A DNA stretch of 64,000 nt. It comes from Cystobasidiopsis lactophilus (lineage: Eukaryota; Basidiomycota; Agaricostilbomycetes; Agaricostilbales; Chionosphaeraceae). Location: contig BCIO01000005.1 of assembly GCA_001599975.1 (NCBI GenBank), positions 62,001 through 126,000 of the forward strand. Direction: 5' to 3'. Below the pieces are notes generated by a model that saw only the letters and a program-made list of their open reading frames with translations, ran no database searches and was not told where the DNA came from. Positions 11,518 to 21,827 of this stretch are shown piece after piece. The position numbers and the translations under genes were made by a program. The first letter of the stretch is position 1; each line of letters opens with the position of its first letter.

Positions 11518-12883
11518 ATGGCTTTGCAAGCCGTCGACGATCTCCTGCAAGCGCATAGAGGCTACTTCACTGCCGCTGAGGAGCGAAGCAACGATCTCCC
11601 ACTCTGCCCGAAGGGCAAGACGTTTGCTTTGATACGAGCGATATTACACCATTGTCCAGCGGCTGCCCAGCCCAGAATAGTGGACGATGTCGGCCTTCCC
11701 TTTGGAGCATTCCGCGCTAGAACCAGAGCGGAAGTAGCGGCAGCCGCTCCTTTCAAGGGCCGGATCGACGTGGCAGCATTTGGTGGCACCTTACCCGACG
11801 AGCTCATTGCTGATTACCTGGTAGCTTTGGCGCTCTACTACTGGACCAACCTGTTGCTTCCATTGAGTAGCTGCTCCCTCAATGATGTGAGGCCATTATG
11901 AAGCTCTTGATCCAGTCGTGGCGAGAGGTCCAACGCCTTTCCCTTCATCGCATCCGTCCCGCCAAGCGGAATTAGCCCAAACCATAGCCAACTTAAACAT
12001 ATCTTCAGCCTCGCGCCGGCAAAAGGCCTTTTGTGATATTGTTAGTTTGCTCATTTGGAAAGACTTCGACTCGAGATGCTGAGTGATGTGAATGCAGCTG
12101 GCTAAACGTCAAGACTTCCTCTCGGCTGCGTCAAATAGCTTCTCCACCATGTTGTTTAAGTCCGAGTACCAACAACAGAAGGCTCGTCTGCTCACCCCGG
12201 CGAATCGCGGAGCCACCCGACCCACCGCTGGATCACACATTGTTCCTTACTCGTACAACGACTTCTCGGAGCTGAGTAATGAGGCAAGTTTTCAGAGTCG
12301 CGCATTCGTACTAGAGATGACGAACAGAATCGCAGGACGTGCTCAAGAAAAGCTTGGTGTGGCAGGCTTTAGAACTCTTTTACCCTCCAGAGCAGCTCGT
12401 CGACTTTCTGGCCGGATTTAACATCAACCGGCCCGAAAACGGTGTTCTACTAACTGAAGAAGAGCACACATTGTTTGGAAAGTCGGCCCAGCTGGCATTT
12501 CGACCTCTCGCTGTACGTTTGATTTGTGAGATTGGTTCCATTATGTGCAACGATCTCACCACAATTCGCAGGGCCAGCAAAACAACTATGAGGTCATTCG
12601 GTACTATACTCCTGAAGAGATTGACGGCAAGGAGCTCGACCTCGACGTCATTCACACCGTCGATCTATCTTGCTCTCCTCACTGCTCTCCTGCCGTCAAC
12701 CCGCCTTCCCCAATTCTTTTACAAATCCACCACAGCTGCGTCAAAGTTCTTCAAGCCACTGGCGCCGCAGATAGCTTCGCCGAGTGGGAGGACGAGATGG
12801 GCGACACGCGTGTATTGTCGGACGATGGCGGCCTGGACACCCTGCAGTTGGCTTTCGCGAAGAAGGGCATTCTTATAGCCTAG
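11518..12883 (+). CDS. HNH_2-type nuclease-domain protein, integrity doubtful
   Basis: The second half matches the fungal HNH_2 family: AGSHIVPYSYNDFSELSNE, then an intron starting GC (12284-12335), then LVDFLAGFNINRPENGVLL, EEEHTLFG, and NYEVIRYYTPEEIDGKELD, ending at 12883. The His-Ile-Val-Pro, the INRPENG turn and the second His match the expected metal-binding nuclease core. The first half (11518-11830) gives MALQAVDDLLQAHRGYFTAA and ELIADYLVALALYYW, and a middle exon gives HPSRQAELAQTIANLNI. Joining the pieces needs an unusually short 37-nt intron at about 11853. Around 12073-12090 the frame breaks with no credible intron, in the place where a Cys of the domain is expected. No start codon with context is evident upstream, where the putative mobile element begins. 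It may be decaying. Confidence 0.5.
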
Positions 12884-13472
12884 AGTTTGAATTTCATTGA
12901 CCAAGAGACCAACAGCATTTAGGACTAGCCACCCTAAACGGCCAATGCCATTTGCGCTGCGGATTCATTGGCGATGGTGGTGACGAGAGTCGCACTAAGG
13001 CCCTCACCAGGTTCAGCAAGCTTATTCCGAGTGCAATGTCATGCGTACTCGTATGATGCCATTCACGCCACCTCACAAAACCGGGCCCGCAGGCCCGCTT
13101 GACCACGCCCCGCCACTGACCTCTTGTTGATGCCTTGATCCTCGTAGTTACTGCATTTTCGTGTCGGTCTTGACTAGAGAGCATCTCCTACTGCCTACAA
13201 CAGCCAGCCATGGCGACTCCCGCCCCGAGGTTCGAGATGTCGCGCGCGCTCCGTCTCATGCTCGCTCTCGGTAGCAGCGCCTCTGTGCACAGCATGCAGA
13301 TATCATTACTTTCAATTTATCAGCCCCGTATCACGCGACAAGGCTGAGGGCGCTTCGAGAGATTGGACCCCCTTGCCGAGCCGCCGCCGCTCGCTCCAGA
13401 TACCCACCCAATTCCCGTTTAACCACTCCATCGCGAGCGGGGTTCTCTCTTGTCCTTCAACAGCCCGCAAGT
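12884..13472. other. Intergenic: HNH terminator and PhyH promoter
   Basis: The stretch contains the second copy of the block also seen at 10113-10212 (here about 13044-13134). Pyrimidine-rich sequence follows just before the downstream start. No gene is supported. Confidence 0.4.
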
Positions 13473-15007
13473 ATGTCCGGAACTGCTACTGTGTTGCCCG
13501 CTACGACTCCCATCGAGGAGATTCTTGCTGTCCTCGAGCGCGAAGGGGCTTTGGGTGCGCTTCGTTCCTACCCGCAATCAATCCGCTCTGATCAGCATGT
13601 GCGCATCTACCATGCTAGTTGTCAGCGGATTGATCACCCCCCAAGAAGCGCAGGAGCTTAATGATGCCTGTAATCCTTACTTTGATGTCGCCACCCGCAA
13701 AATGTTCGACGACTTCGAAATGGGCGACAAGGATCAGCCTTTTGTCCCAAGCAATACCGTCCACGTCTATGGGCTGTAAGCCACGGTCGCCCTTCACTCA
13801 AATGGCGTGGTTGCTGACTCCGATTCCAGGTTCGGAAAGGCTCGTGAGTCGAAAGTCAGCCCTTCACGTTGCCGAGACTGACTATTGACACCCAGCCAAG
13901 GTCTGCACAAAAGTCATCACGCATCCCGTCTAGTAAGCGGTCTTTGTCCAGTCCGATGACCTTGCTGAGCCGCAGTGCAGCGTCGCGATTTGCGACAAGT
14001 TTCTTAATGGCAAAACATCCTTCATGCACGGCACCAAGAAAGTGGAGCAGACCACTGGCTGGACGATGAGCGTCACCAACGGCTTTCGCGTCTCGCCCGG
14101 CGCCGAAGATCAGATCTTGCAGTGGGTTCAAGCCTAGATCTTCCCCAGCCGTCGCTGAGACGTTTCCCTTTCAGTCGAGATCAGACTATTCACAGCTGCC
14201 ACGTTCCTCCCGAGGGATCGCTGTACACTTCTATGATCCAAGTGTTGGTCGCAGGTGTCAATACGACAGCAAAAAACGGTGCGCACCAGCGACGGGAAGC
14301 GACGGGATCAGCGAAGAACTCATCTGCTCTTGCTGTCGTTATCAGGTGCCACCCGCGTCGTTCCTGGAAGCCACCTCTGGGGACCAGACCGGGGTCCGCT
14401 GACTGAAGAAGCTGTTTACGCTTGCATGGAGAAAGGCTCGGCATGCTTTGTGCTTGGTTGGTTCCTTACTTCCTACCTCCATCCCCTTCTCACTCCCGGG
14501 TATAAAGGTACCACTTATCACGGCGCTTCGGCAAACGTCTCTAAGGTTGGTGACCCGGACTATTTGCGACAGCTCTACGCATGTAGGTCGTTGTCTTCAG
14601 CTCTTCTATGTCGCTTACCGGTATTTCCAGTGGCCGCCTGCCGAGACTACTACCGTCCCGGTACGTTTGATATTTGATATTTGAATCACGTCTGTCAGCT
14701 TAATCCGGGATTTGCAGAGGAGAACCAAGTTCTCTCCATCCCCTTAGATGTTGTTCGCGATTTGCCACGCGAAATCAAGCAGAAGATTGGCTGGTCGGTC
14801 CTATTGTGTACCTGTACAACTGGCATCTCTAATATGTTCGCACAGGGGCAAGAGCGCTGGTGGCTCCAACTTCTATGGTAAACATTCGTATCATTGGGCA
14901 CTGGAGACCTGGCTAAGCCCTCTACAGCCATGCAGCACCCCATGGACGTTTATCCTGGTATGCTGCCAGGTGCAACCGCAAAGACTGTGGAGGCTGTTGG
15001 GGCCTGA
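13473..15007 (+). CDS. Phytanoyl-CoA dioxygenase (PhyH)-family oxygenase
   Basis: This is a non-haem Fe(II)/2-oxoglutarate dioxygenase that hydroxylates a small molecule; its substrate is unknown. About ten small exons join cleanly: MSGTATVLPATTPIEEILAV, LVVSGLITPQEAQELNDACN, VPSNTVHVYGL, FMHGTKKVEQTTGW, then QILHRDQTIHSCHVP with the metal-binding His-Arg-Asp. The oxoglutarate region follows as NGATRVVPGSHLWGPDR, then TYHGASANVSKVGDPDYLR with the distal His, YYRPEENQVLSIP, and the terminal AMQHPMDVYPGMLPGATAKT, stopping at 15007. All joins use GT-AG sites and the protein is full length for the fungal branch of the family. It lies just upstream of the second MFS copy on the same strand, which may point to a shared substrate. 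Confidence 0.85.
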
Positions 15008-15494
15008 TGGGGGCAAAGGTTTCGAAGACTATGGGATGGGGTTCGCTTCTTATTGTTCTCTGGCTTCAATCCGCTCCCGAATTAGAATTGTACAGAATTA
15101 GAATTGAACTTTTAAGCTGTGCACGCGTCCTTTGCTGCGTGCGGGACCAGAAGCAACCACACCTGCCGCCACCTTCCCCAGCTCCTCAGTTTATCCCCGA
15201 AGGTGATCTGCTCCTGATCGTCCGTCGCTCGCAAGCGGACCTTATGTTACAGGCTCTTTGAATGATTGCTTCCTATGTCATTAGTAGCCCGGCGCGGTTA
15301 CCCTGGCTGAGGGCGCGGCCCGCGTGCTTCCAACTGCCTCCGGACTGCTAAACTGGCTCAAAGCTGAAATGCCCTTGGTTCTGCTTAATTTGTTGGGACT
15401 GCTGTTCTTTTTACCTGCTCACACTTCCCTGTTCAGCAACTGCGACTCTTCGAGCCCGGATCTACTGCTGTTTAAACCCTTGAAGAGCAAAAGA
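15008..15494. other. Intergenic between PhyH and MFS copy 2
   Basis: A small direct repeat (AGAATTAGAATTG twice, about 15080-15105) is the only structure seen. It serves as terminator and promoter region by position. Confidence 0.4.
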
Positions 15495-17291
15495 ATGTCG
15501 GATTCGGAGCGAGACGTCCTTTTCAAGGGCCAAGGGCAGCCCAACTATGGCACTCCAGGACCTGCTCCTGAAAGTGAAGACAAGGTTGAGCGTATGGGCT
15601 TCAAGATTTTCAGCTGCAACTTCACTATGGGGACCATCGCTTGGCAAGACGCGTGCTTGGGCCCTCTTGTTCCTTACATCCAGGTCAGTCAGGATGCCCT
15701 TGTCTAGTGTAGACCTACATTGATGTATGTTCTATCGTGCAGCAAACTTACGGCGTTCCATATTCGTCTGTCTCGTTCATTTTCTTGTGCGCGTTTGGGG
15801 GATTCTGCACGGGAACCACCGGTGAGTCGTTTTGGCTTCCCTGCCGCTATGTCACTAAGACTAGTCTAGTCAACGTACCATTGGTCCAGCGCTTCGGCAC
15901 GGGAAAGGTAGGACGGCCAAAGCTTTCGTTGGCAGTTTGCCACCAAGACTTACGTTAATGCCCCAGGTCATGGTGTTTGGCGCCTTCTGCCAAGTCATGA
16001 GCTACCTTCCGATCGTGCTCTTTGGTCCATTCCCCTGGGTGGTCGCGTCTTTCTGGCTGAACGGACTAGGTACAGACTCCCTCGCTACGAAACCCGCAAC
16101 TTTGCTAAAAGGCGAGCAATCGAAGGAATGAGCTTAATGGACGGCCAGTGCAATGCCTTTGCAGCCGGGCAGCGCAAATCGAGCATGCACATGAGCCTAA
16201 TGCAGGGGTGCTATGGCGAGTTGATCTGATCTTAGACCATGCCCGAGTTAGCCCTTATTCTCTGCTAGGTATTGGCGCCTTCATCTCTCCGATTGTGGCC
16301 ACCTGGTTCATGAAGATCAACATTCCCTTCCAGACCTTCTTCCTCACCAACATGGGATTTTCCGCCATGGCAATGGTCACCCTGGCTTTGTCTTTCCGCC
16401 TAAAGGCCGAAAAGCTGCACAAGGACGAGAGTGGCGCGGATCTGGCGCATGCTCCCATCTGGATCGTTTTGCGCAACCGAGCGGTCTGGCCTGCGTGCGC
16501 ATTCGCAGCCCTCTACGTCGGGGCTGAGCTCTGTCAAGCGGGCTGGATCACCGCTTTACTTCTGAATCGCCCCGGTGGTGGCAAAAAGGCTGGATTTGTT
16601 CCTGCAGGCTTTTGGGGAGGGTGAGCGAGATCCAATGTTGAGCATGCAAGGCTCAATTGTCGCCCAGGATGACAATCTCTCGTTTCGTCTTGTGGCCCTT
16701 GACCGACTACGTCGGCGAGAAGACTGCCGTTACCATTTACGGCCTCTTGGCCCTTGGCCTGCAGTTCGTCGTCTGGCTCGTTCCCGATTTCATGGTTGCT
16801 GCCGTAGCTGTTGGTTTTCAGGGCTTCTTCTTCGTGAGTTCCCACTCTCCATTGAAAGACTCCTATTCATCCTGCCAATGCAGGGCCCGATGTTCCCAAG
16901 TGCGTATGTTGTCCTTGTCAGTATGAGCTCTTTTGAAGGGCTTTGTAGTCATGATGTCTTTGGTGACGGCCAACACGCCTCGCAACTACCACGCCGCAGC
17001 AGTGTCGATTGCCGTGAGATGATTCGTCATGAGACGCTAGAGTTAGGCTGACGGGATACCTAGACCTGCTTCGGCCAAGCTGGCGGAGCAATCTTCCCAT
17101 ACATCATTGGAGGGTTGGCCACCTGGTTGTCGCTTGGCATTCTTCATCCTATCATGGTCATCCTCTGCACGGTCATGCTCTTCGTACGTCGCTCCGTATC
17201 GTGTCATGGTCAAACTTATCCTTCGTTTCAGTTCTGGGCTTTGATGCCTTCGAACCCGGCTTCAAGGGGAGGCGCGGTGACTCTAGCTTAG
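15495..17291 (+). CDS. MFS transporter, BSC6-like family, copy 2
   Basis: This is a close paralogue of the carrier at 5.2 kb, collinear along its length. I chose the ATG at 15495 because it gives MSDSERDVLFKGQGQPNYGT, equivalent to copy 1's MAEREPLVKPQGEANYGTP; an earlier in-frame ATG exists at 15324. Shared blocks are FTMGTIAWQDACLGPLVPYI, NVPLVQRFGTGK, IGAFISPIVATWF, LHKDESG, ALYVGAELCQAGWITALLL, SRFVLWPLTDYVG and TANTPRNYHAAA. Copy 2 has an additional intron before NVPLVQRF and another near the end (GTACGT at about 17183). The stop is at 17291. Carriers, regulator and dioxygenase together could form a small uptake or export module, but that is inference. Confidence 0.8.
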
Positions 17292-17358
17292 GGCTTCAGG
17301 GCAGGTTCGCATCAGGTTCATTCTTTCATTGTTAGACGTTCATCACCCGCATTCATAA

Positions 17359-18530
17359 TCAAGACTGGTCCTTTGCTATCTTGATTTCCGTGACTTCGGC
17401 AGGCCCCGTCTCCATCAGGAAGACTGTGACTTCGTAAGACTGCCCCGAGCGTTGGGAGGACAACACTTCAAGTACCAATGGCTCCTCTAAGACCTTGCCG
17501 AAGTACACAGGTCCAGTCCGCCAACAAGAGGTGACAGGAGTCGACCCGGTGAATTTCACGCGGAAGCCAATAATGGAGAGATCCTTCTTGGGGTTGGGCT
17601 CGATGGTGACCTTGCGTTTCGGGCTCATCTTGCGCAACTCTGAAGAGAGACCTTGGCTAGCCTGCACGGGGCCACTCGAGACGTAGCCTGCGGTGACACC
17701 GTCAGCATGAGAAGCGTGCCACTTCGAAGGTGAGAAAGACTTGCCAAACTCCCAGACTTGGTTCTTAGCAGGAACAAAGCAGGCTCGGTCGAGATCGGTT
17801 CTCCTGATGGGTGCTGTCAGCGAGAATGTGGGTGAGGAAGGAAGAGTGCCATTACATGTCAGGGCGGTCCGCTTGCGAGCGGAGGGCGACGATGTGGTGG
17901 TTGAGAGCTCGAATCTCAGCGTCTGAGCTCACCTTCGCAGCCTCCATGCTGCGCACACGACTCTCTTGCAAGGCGGACTGGGCCCGGCAGGCTTCGAGCA
18001 GGCCAGCGGTGTAGTTCGAGTACTGGTGCGCCTGCTTGAGGCTCGATTCGAGTTGGCCGGCCCGCAGGTTGCCCTGAACGACGGCTTGGCCGAGACTCTT
18101 GGTAGTCTGCTTGCATTCAGTGACCGTTCTGTAGGCCATCATCAAGCTGTCCTTCGCTTGGTTCAACTCCGTGCCAGCTCGAAGGTTGGCCATGGCGAGC
18201 TTGAGGAATCCCACATGGGTGGGGTAGACGATGAAAGCCAGCAAGGCGCTGCCGACGAATAGGACCAAGCCCAAGGTTGACAGGTTGCGGCAGGACTCTG
18301 AGGGCGTAGGCGGCGAGGCCTCATCCGGGTCGAACTCGCTCGTCCTGGATTCCAAAGGCGGCATAGAGTCGTCTGAGATCAGTGACGAGGTGGGGAGGTG
18401 CTCCGATGAGTTATTGAGGGAGGAAACCGATTCCCAGCTGGCGCTCTTGACCGACAGCGCTGGGCTGGGGCTGCGGCGTCCAAACCTTTAGGCCATAGCG
18501 TGCGTATCCTAGGAAGGAACGCACTTCATA
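17359..18530 (-). CDS. Type II membrane protein with luminal coiled coil, paralogue 1
   Basis: No family is recognised. The protein has a Ser/Pro-rich N-terminus, one transmembrane segment around LSTLGLVLFVGSALLAFIVY, and then about 110 residues of heptad-like helix containing KDSLMMAYRTVTECKQTTKS and SALQESRVRSMEAAKVSSDA. A C-terminal region with FVPAKNQVWEFG, TAGYVSSG and SIIGFRVKF follows, ending at 17359. The topology suggests a secretory-pathway or cell-surface protein. The start at 18530 (MK) requires a short 39-nt intron before FGRRSPSPALSVKS; the next in-frame ATG is at 18364. Its neighbour at 18.9 kb has the same architecture and related C-terminal blocks, so this is a tandem duplication. 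Confidence 0.6.
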
Positions 18531-18852
18531 GGGCCGAAAAGATTCGTGTTCATGTGTGATGACAGTTTGAGTCCAACGAAATTTCCAACGGCGGAAGCGG
18601 GGCTGTCTTGTCGTGGAAGGCACGTGAAAACGGTTGAAGAGCTGTCACCTCATGTGGTTTGGCAATCCTTTCTTGCTCCAAAGAAGTGCGACAGCGCGTA
18701 TTTGAACGATCCAGGAAGTCTCAGCTAGACCGGCAGAAAGGTTGGGACCAGGGGACTGAAATTTCAACAAACTTTGCCTAAACAACTGTGTTGATGACCT
18801 GCATGAGCAAAAATCTCAAAGCAGAGAGATAAGCGAAGCGAAGCCTACCAGT

Positions 18853-19825
18853 TCAGACGGTTTCAACGGCAGGCGCATGCGACAATTCGACGGTGAAGAC
18901 TTCCACTTCATACGTCGCCGAACGCCAAGCTGGACCTCGGGCTTCAAATGTGACCGGGATCGAAATGATTTCGCCAAAATGGATCGAGGATGCGCGCCAC
19001 CATCCATTGCCCGCCCTCTGCATGGAATGGACCGAGAAGCCAACAATCACGCTTCGATTGGACGGATAGAACGTAGCCGGAAAGTTGTCAGTGAAGGCTT
19101 GCCTAGAGCTTTGAATCTCGACTCTAGGGTCTGGCGCCAAGGTAGACACATAGCCTGCGCTGGCTGTCAGGACTTTCCTCGCCTACATCAATGATCGCAA
19201 ACGCACCGAAATTCCAGACCGCATTCGTCTCCGAAGGAATGTATGAGCTACTCGAGTCTCTGTCAAGACAGCGTGGATGCATATGAGGCCGAGTAGTGGG
19301 AGCATTGGGCAGGAAGACCTACCCGCCAGAGCCGATGGACTTGAGGAGTTCAAGAAAGCGAATACTGTAGCCTCCTTCGATTTGGCCGCGGAGGCTTTCC
19401 ACTTCTTCGACAAGGTTCGCGACTTGGAGACGACTTTTGCGAAGTTCATCCTTGGTTTCGTTGAGCTGAGTCCGAGTCTTGACTAAATGGCGCTCGCTGC
19501 TTTCTCGCTGTTTCTCGCACATGGCCAGCCGACTCTGGAATAGCGCAACGTGGTCTTCAACGTTGGCCAGGTCGGTCCGAAGCTCCTGGATGTCGATCTC
19601 CCGTTGGGATATTTCGTGCCGAAGAGCAACGCCATCATGTTCGCATGCGCCAAGAGCTCGCTTAGCCATAACAAGATCATCCTGGGCTTGCTGGAGGTCG
19701 TGGCCAGATCGACAAGCTGCCAGGCGTCGTCCGAGGATTTTCGCAGGAATGCCGAAGGAAAGCGCGGCAGTAAGAAGGTTGGCCAAAACGAAAACGGCGA
19801 TGAAGCAAGTCGCCCTTCGTTTCAT
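18853..19825 (-). CDS. Type II membrane protein with luminal coiled coil, paralogue 2
   Basis: It has the same layout as the gene at 17.4 kb. A transmembrane segment (FIAVFVLANLLTAALSF) is followed by a long predicted coiled coil with KRALGACEHDGVALRHEISQ, IDIQELRTDLANVEDHVALF and TQLNETKDELRKSRLQV. The C-terminal region has YIPSETNAVWNFG, SAGYVSTLAPD and SVIVGFSVHSM, parallel to the paralogue's VWEFG, TAGYVSSG and SIIGFRV. The first in-frame ATG is at 19825 (MKRRATC). The frame stays open upstream to about 20011 with GEREPLISGR, so an upstream exon carrying the true start is likely. Function is unknown. Confidence 0.6.
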
Positions 19826-20458
19826 ATCCTGCTTTTGCGTAGAGCCTTCAGCCTGGCCAAGACGTGTTGAAGGCTGAGAAGCGGCGGCACGATTCAAGCG
19901 AGCGCGGTGAGATCGGCCGGAGATGAGCGGTTCTCGTTCGCCATGCAGAGGTCTGTGAAGTTGGCTTTGCCCCTTGAGCTCTGCCGTGGGTACTCGAAGA
20001 AGAGAGCACAAGGCTCCTCACAAATTTGTCGACGCCATTTCCAGCCAGTCTCGGTCGTCTCGGTCTAAGCTAGCCATGAGTCGCCACAGAAGAGGGAAGC
20101 TAAAGAAAAGAAGCCGGCCACGCGTAATTTGAGGGCTGTGGGAAACGATGAACAGAGCACGACTGACAGGAGAGATTAAGTTCTCACTGCACCGAATTAC
20201 GTACGATTCGACCGCTCCGGGACTAATGGCATCGAACGCACACGTCGGGCAGCAGGAATAACAGCAGAGGAAACGCCAGAACATAGGGGAAGAGAGCAAG
20301 AGCCAGCAAAGAAAAAAGTTCTCCGCTGTCTGAATTGAACAATCCACCCTGCGTGCATCATTGCGGCAAACTCCAGCTAGAAGCGTGGAGGAACACAATA
20401 GGGACGCTGTGGATGGTGCGGGGGATCAGATCTACAAGACCGGGAGAACAGTAAAGAG
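19826..20458. other. Upstream region of type II membrane gene and terminator of WD40 gene
   Basis: The part next to 19826 is probably 5' coding or leader sequence of the minus-strand membrane protein. The rest (20018-20398) holds an unconvincing 126-codon open frame on the minus strand with no family resemblance. Confidence 0.35.
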
Positions 20459-21704
20459 TCACTGACCTGTGTTCAAGCTAAGAGTGACCAACATCTTGCC
20501 GCTCTTGTCCACGTCGACGCAGACCACGGTGTCCACGTGGGCTTGCCAAGCGGTGACAACGTCGCGGGACTGGATGTCGAACAGGTACACTTTGCCATCT
20601 TCCGATCCACCACGACGTAGGACGTCGGGGTACCAGAGGTCGAGGGGAGGGTGGGGAAGGTTGGGACGACGCCACACCTGTTCGTGCAAAGATTGTTGAC
20701 ATCTCAATCAGAGAAGAAAAGAGATGAAAGGGAACAAGTGGACGAACTTGACATTGGTATGCCCTTGAAACACCTTCAACGGCTTCTCTTCCACAGCGGA
20801 CCAAAGCCGAATGACCGAGTCCAAAGTGCAAGCGAGGATGAACTTGCCGGTGGGCGAGAAGCGGACGTTGGACACGGGCGGGTTGGTAGCGTCGACCAAG
20901 GTCTTGATGCATTGCCCGGTGGCGGCGTTCCACATTCGTCTGTCCGAAAGACCCAGGCCAAATAAGGCTTCTGCAAGCATTATAAAGCAGGTAGAGGTGA
21001 CGAACATTAGGTCGTCGCGGGAGGCCGAGACGATCATGGTGCCGTCCATATTGGACTGGCAGGCCGAGATGGGGTCCCAACGGACGGGGATGGTCTTGAT
21101 GCATGTTCCTGTCAAACCCAAGACTTCTTGAGCTCAAAGAACGAGAGCAAACAGAGTAAGGAGGCCGCTGACCGCGCTTTACATGCCCAAGCCGCATAGT
21201 CTCGTAGCGCGAGCCGGAGACGATGACGGAGCCTTGGGGGTTGTAGTTGACGCAGAACACGTGGCTGGTGTGGCCGTTCAAGATCCTCCTGACCTCTCCT
21301 TGTAGGTCCATTGTCTCGACTTAGCCTCACTTCGAGTGGAGCTTCAGGTGCGAAATGAGAAACCCCACGGGTTTGACATGCCACACCTTGAGCGACTTGA
21401 CATCTGAGACGAACGCGACGTATTGACCATTGGGAGCCCGAGCGCAGTCGTTGATGCCCATGGGCTGGCCTTCGAAGCTGCGGGCGAAAGCGAAGGGCTC
21501 GGCTTGGGAGGCCTTGATCGAACAGCAGCATCTGGGCGTCCGTGTCTGTTGTCACAAGAACCCGAAAGGTCAGGGCCAGACGGTGACTGAAAGAGAGGGA
21601 ACAAACCCAGGGAGATGACCCATCAATTTGTACGGCGCTGGGCGGACGAGCTGCCTTCGTCGTCGCCCAGGACTGGTCTTTCCCCAATGAAGGGACTTGG
21701 ACAT
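20459..21704 (-). CDS. WD40-repeat protein resembling WDR5/Swd3
   Basis: The blade order follows WDR5 (COMPASS histone H3K4 methylation core): GINDCARAPNGQYVAFVSDV with SLKVWHVK, then ILNGHTSHVFCVNYNPQG with SVIVSGSRYETMRLG, then GTCIKTIPVRWDPISACQSN with IVSASRDDLIRMWN. ATGQCIKTLVDATNPPVSNV and KFILACTLDSVIRLW follow, and finally SEDGKVYLFDIQSRDVVTAW. The match to WDR5's [21 protein letters not shown] region is especially close. Oddly, the first blade is reduced, and several Trp-Asp ends and structural Asp residues are lost (GSRYET where WDR5 has GSFDES). The start at 21704 (MSKSLHWGK) is the best downstream of VPS28. A last exon after the GT at about 20464 is possible. It may be a diverged Swd3 or another WD40 protein. 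Confidence 0.55.
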
Positions 21705-21827
21705 AGACACAGTGCTTGTATGCATGTGCACACATCTGCAAAAGGAAACGCGGACAAGTCCGTATAAGAACAACCTAAGGTCTTGAAGAAGGAAGCATCA
21801 CTCTCACCTGGCTTTCCCGTCCCAGCC

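Noticed and set aside
20018-20398. Minus-strand 126-codon frame rich in Cys, Phe and Leu
   Set aside because: It has no domain, no splice link to either neighbour, and a composition typical of translated non-coding sequence.
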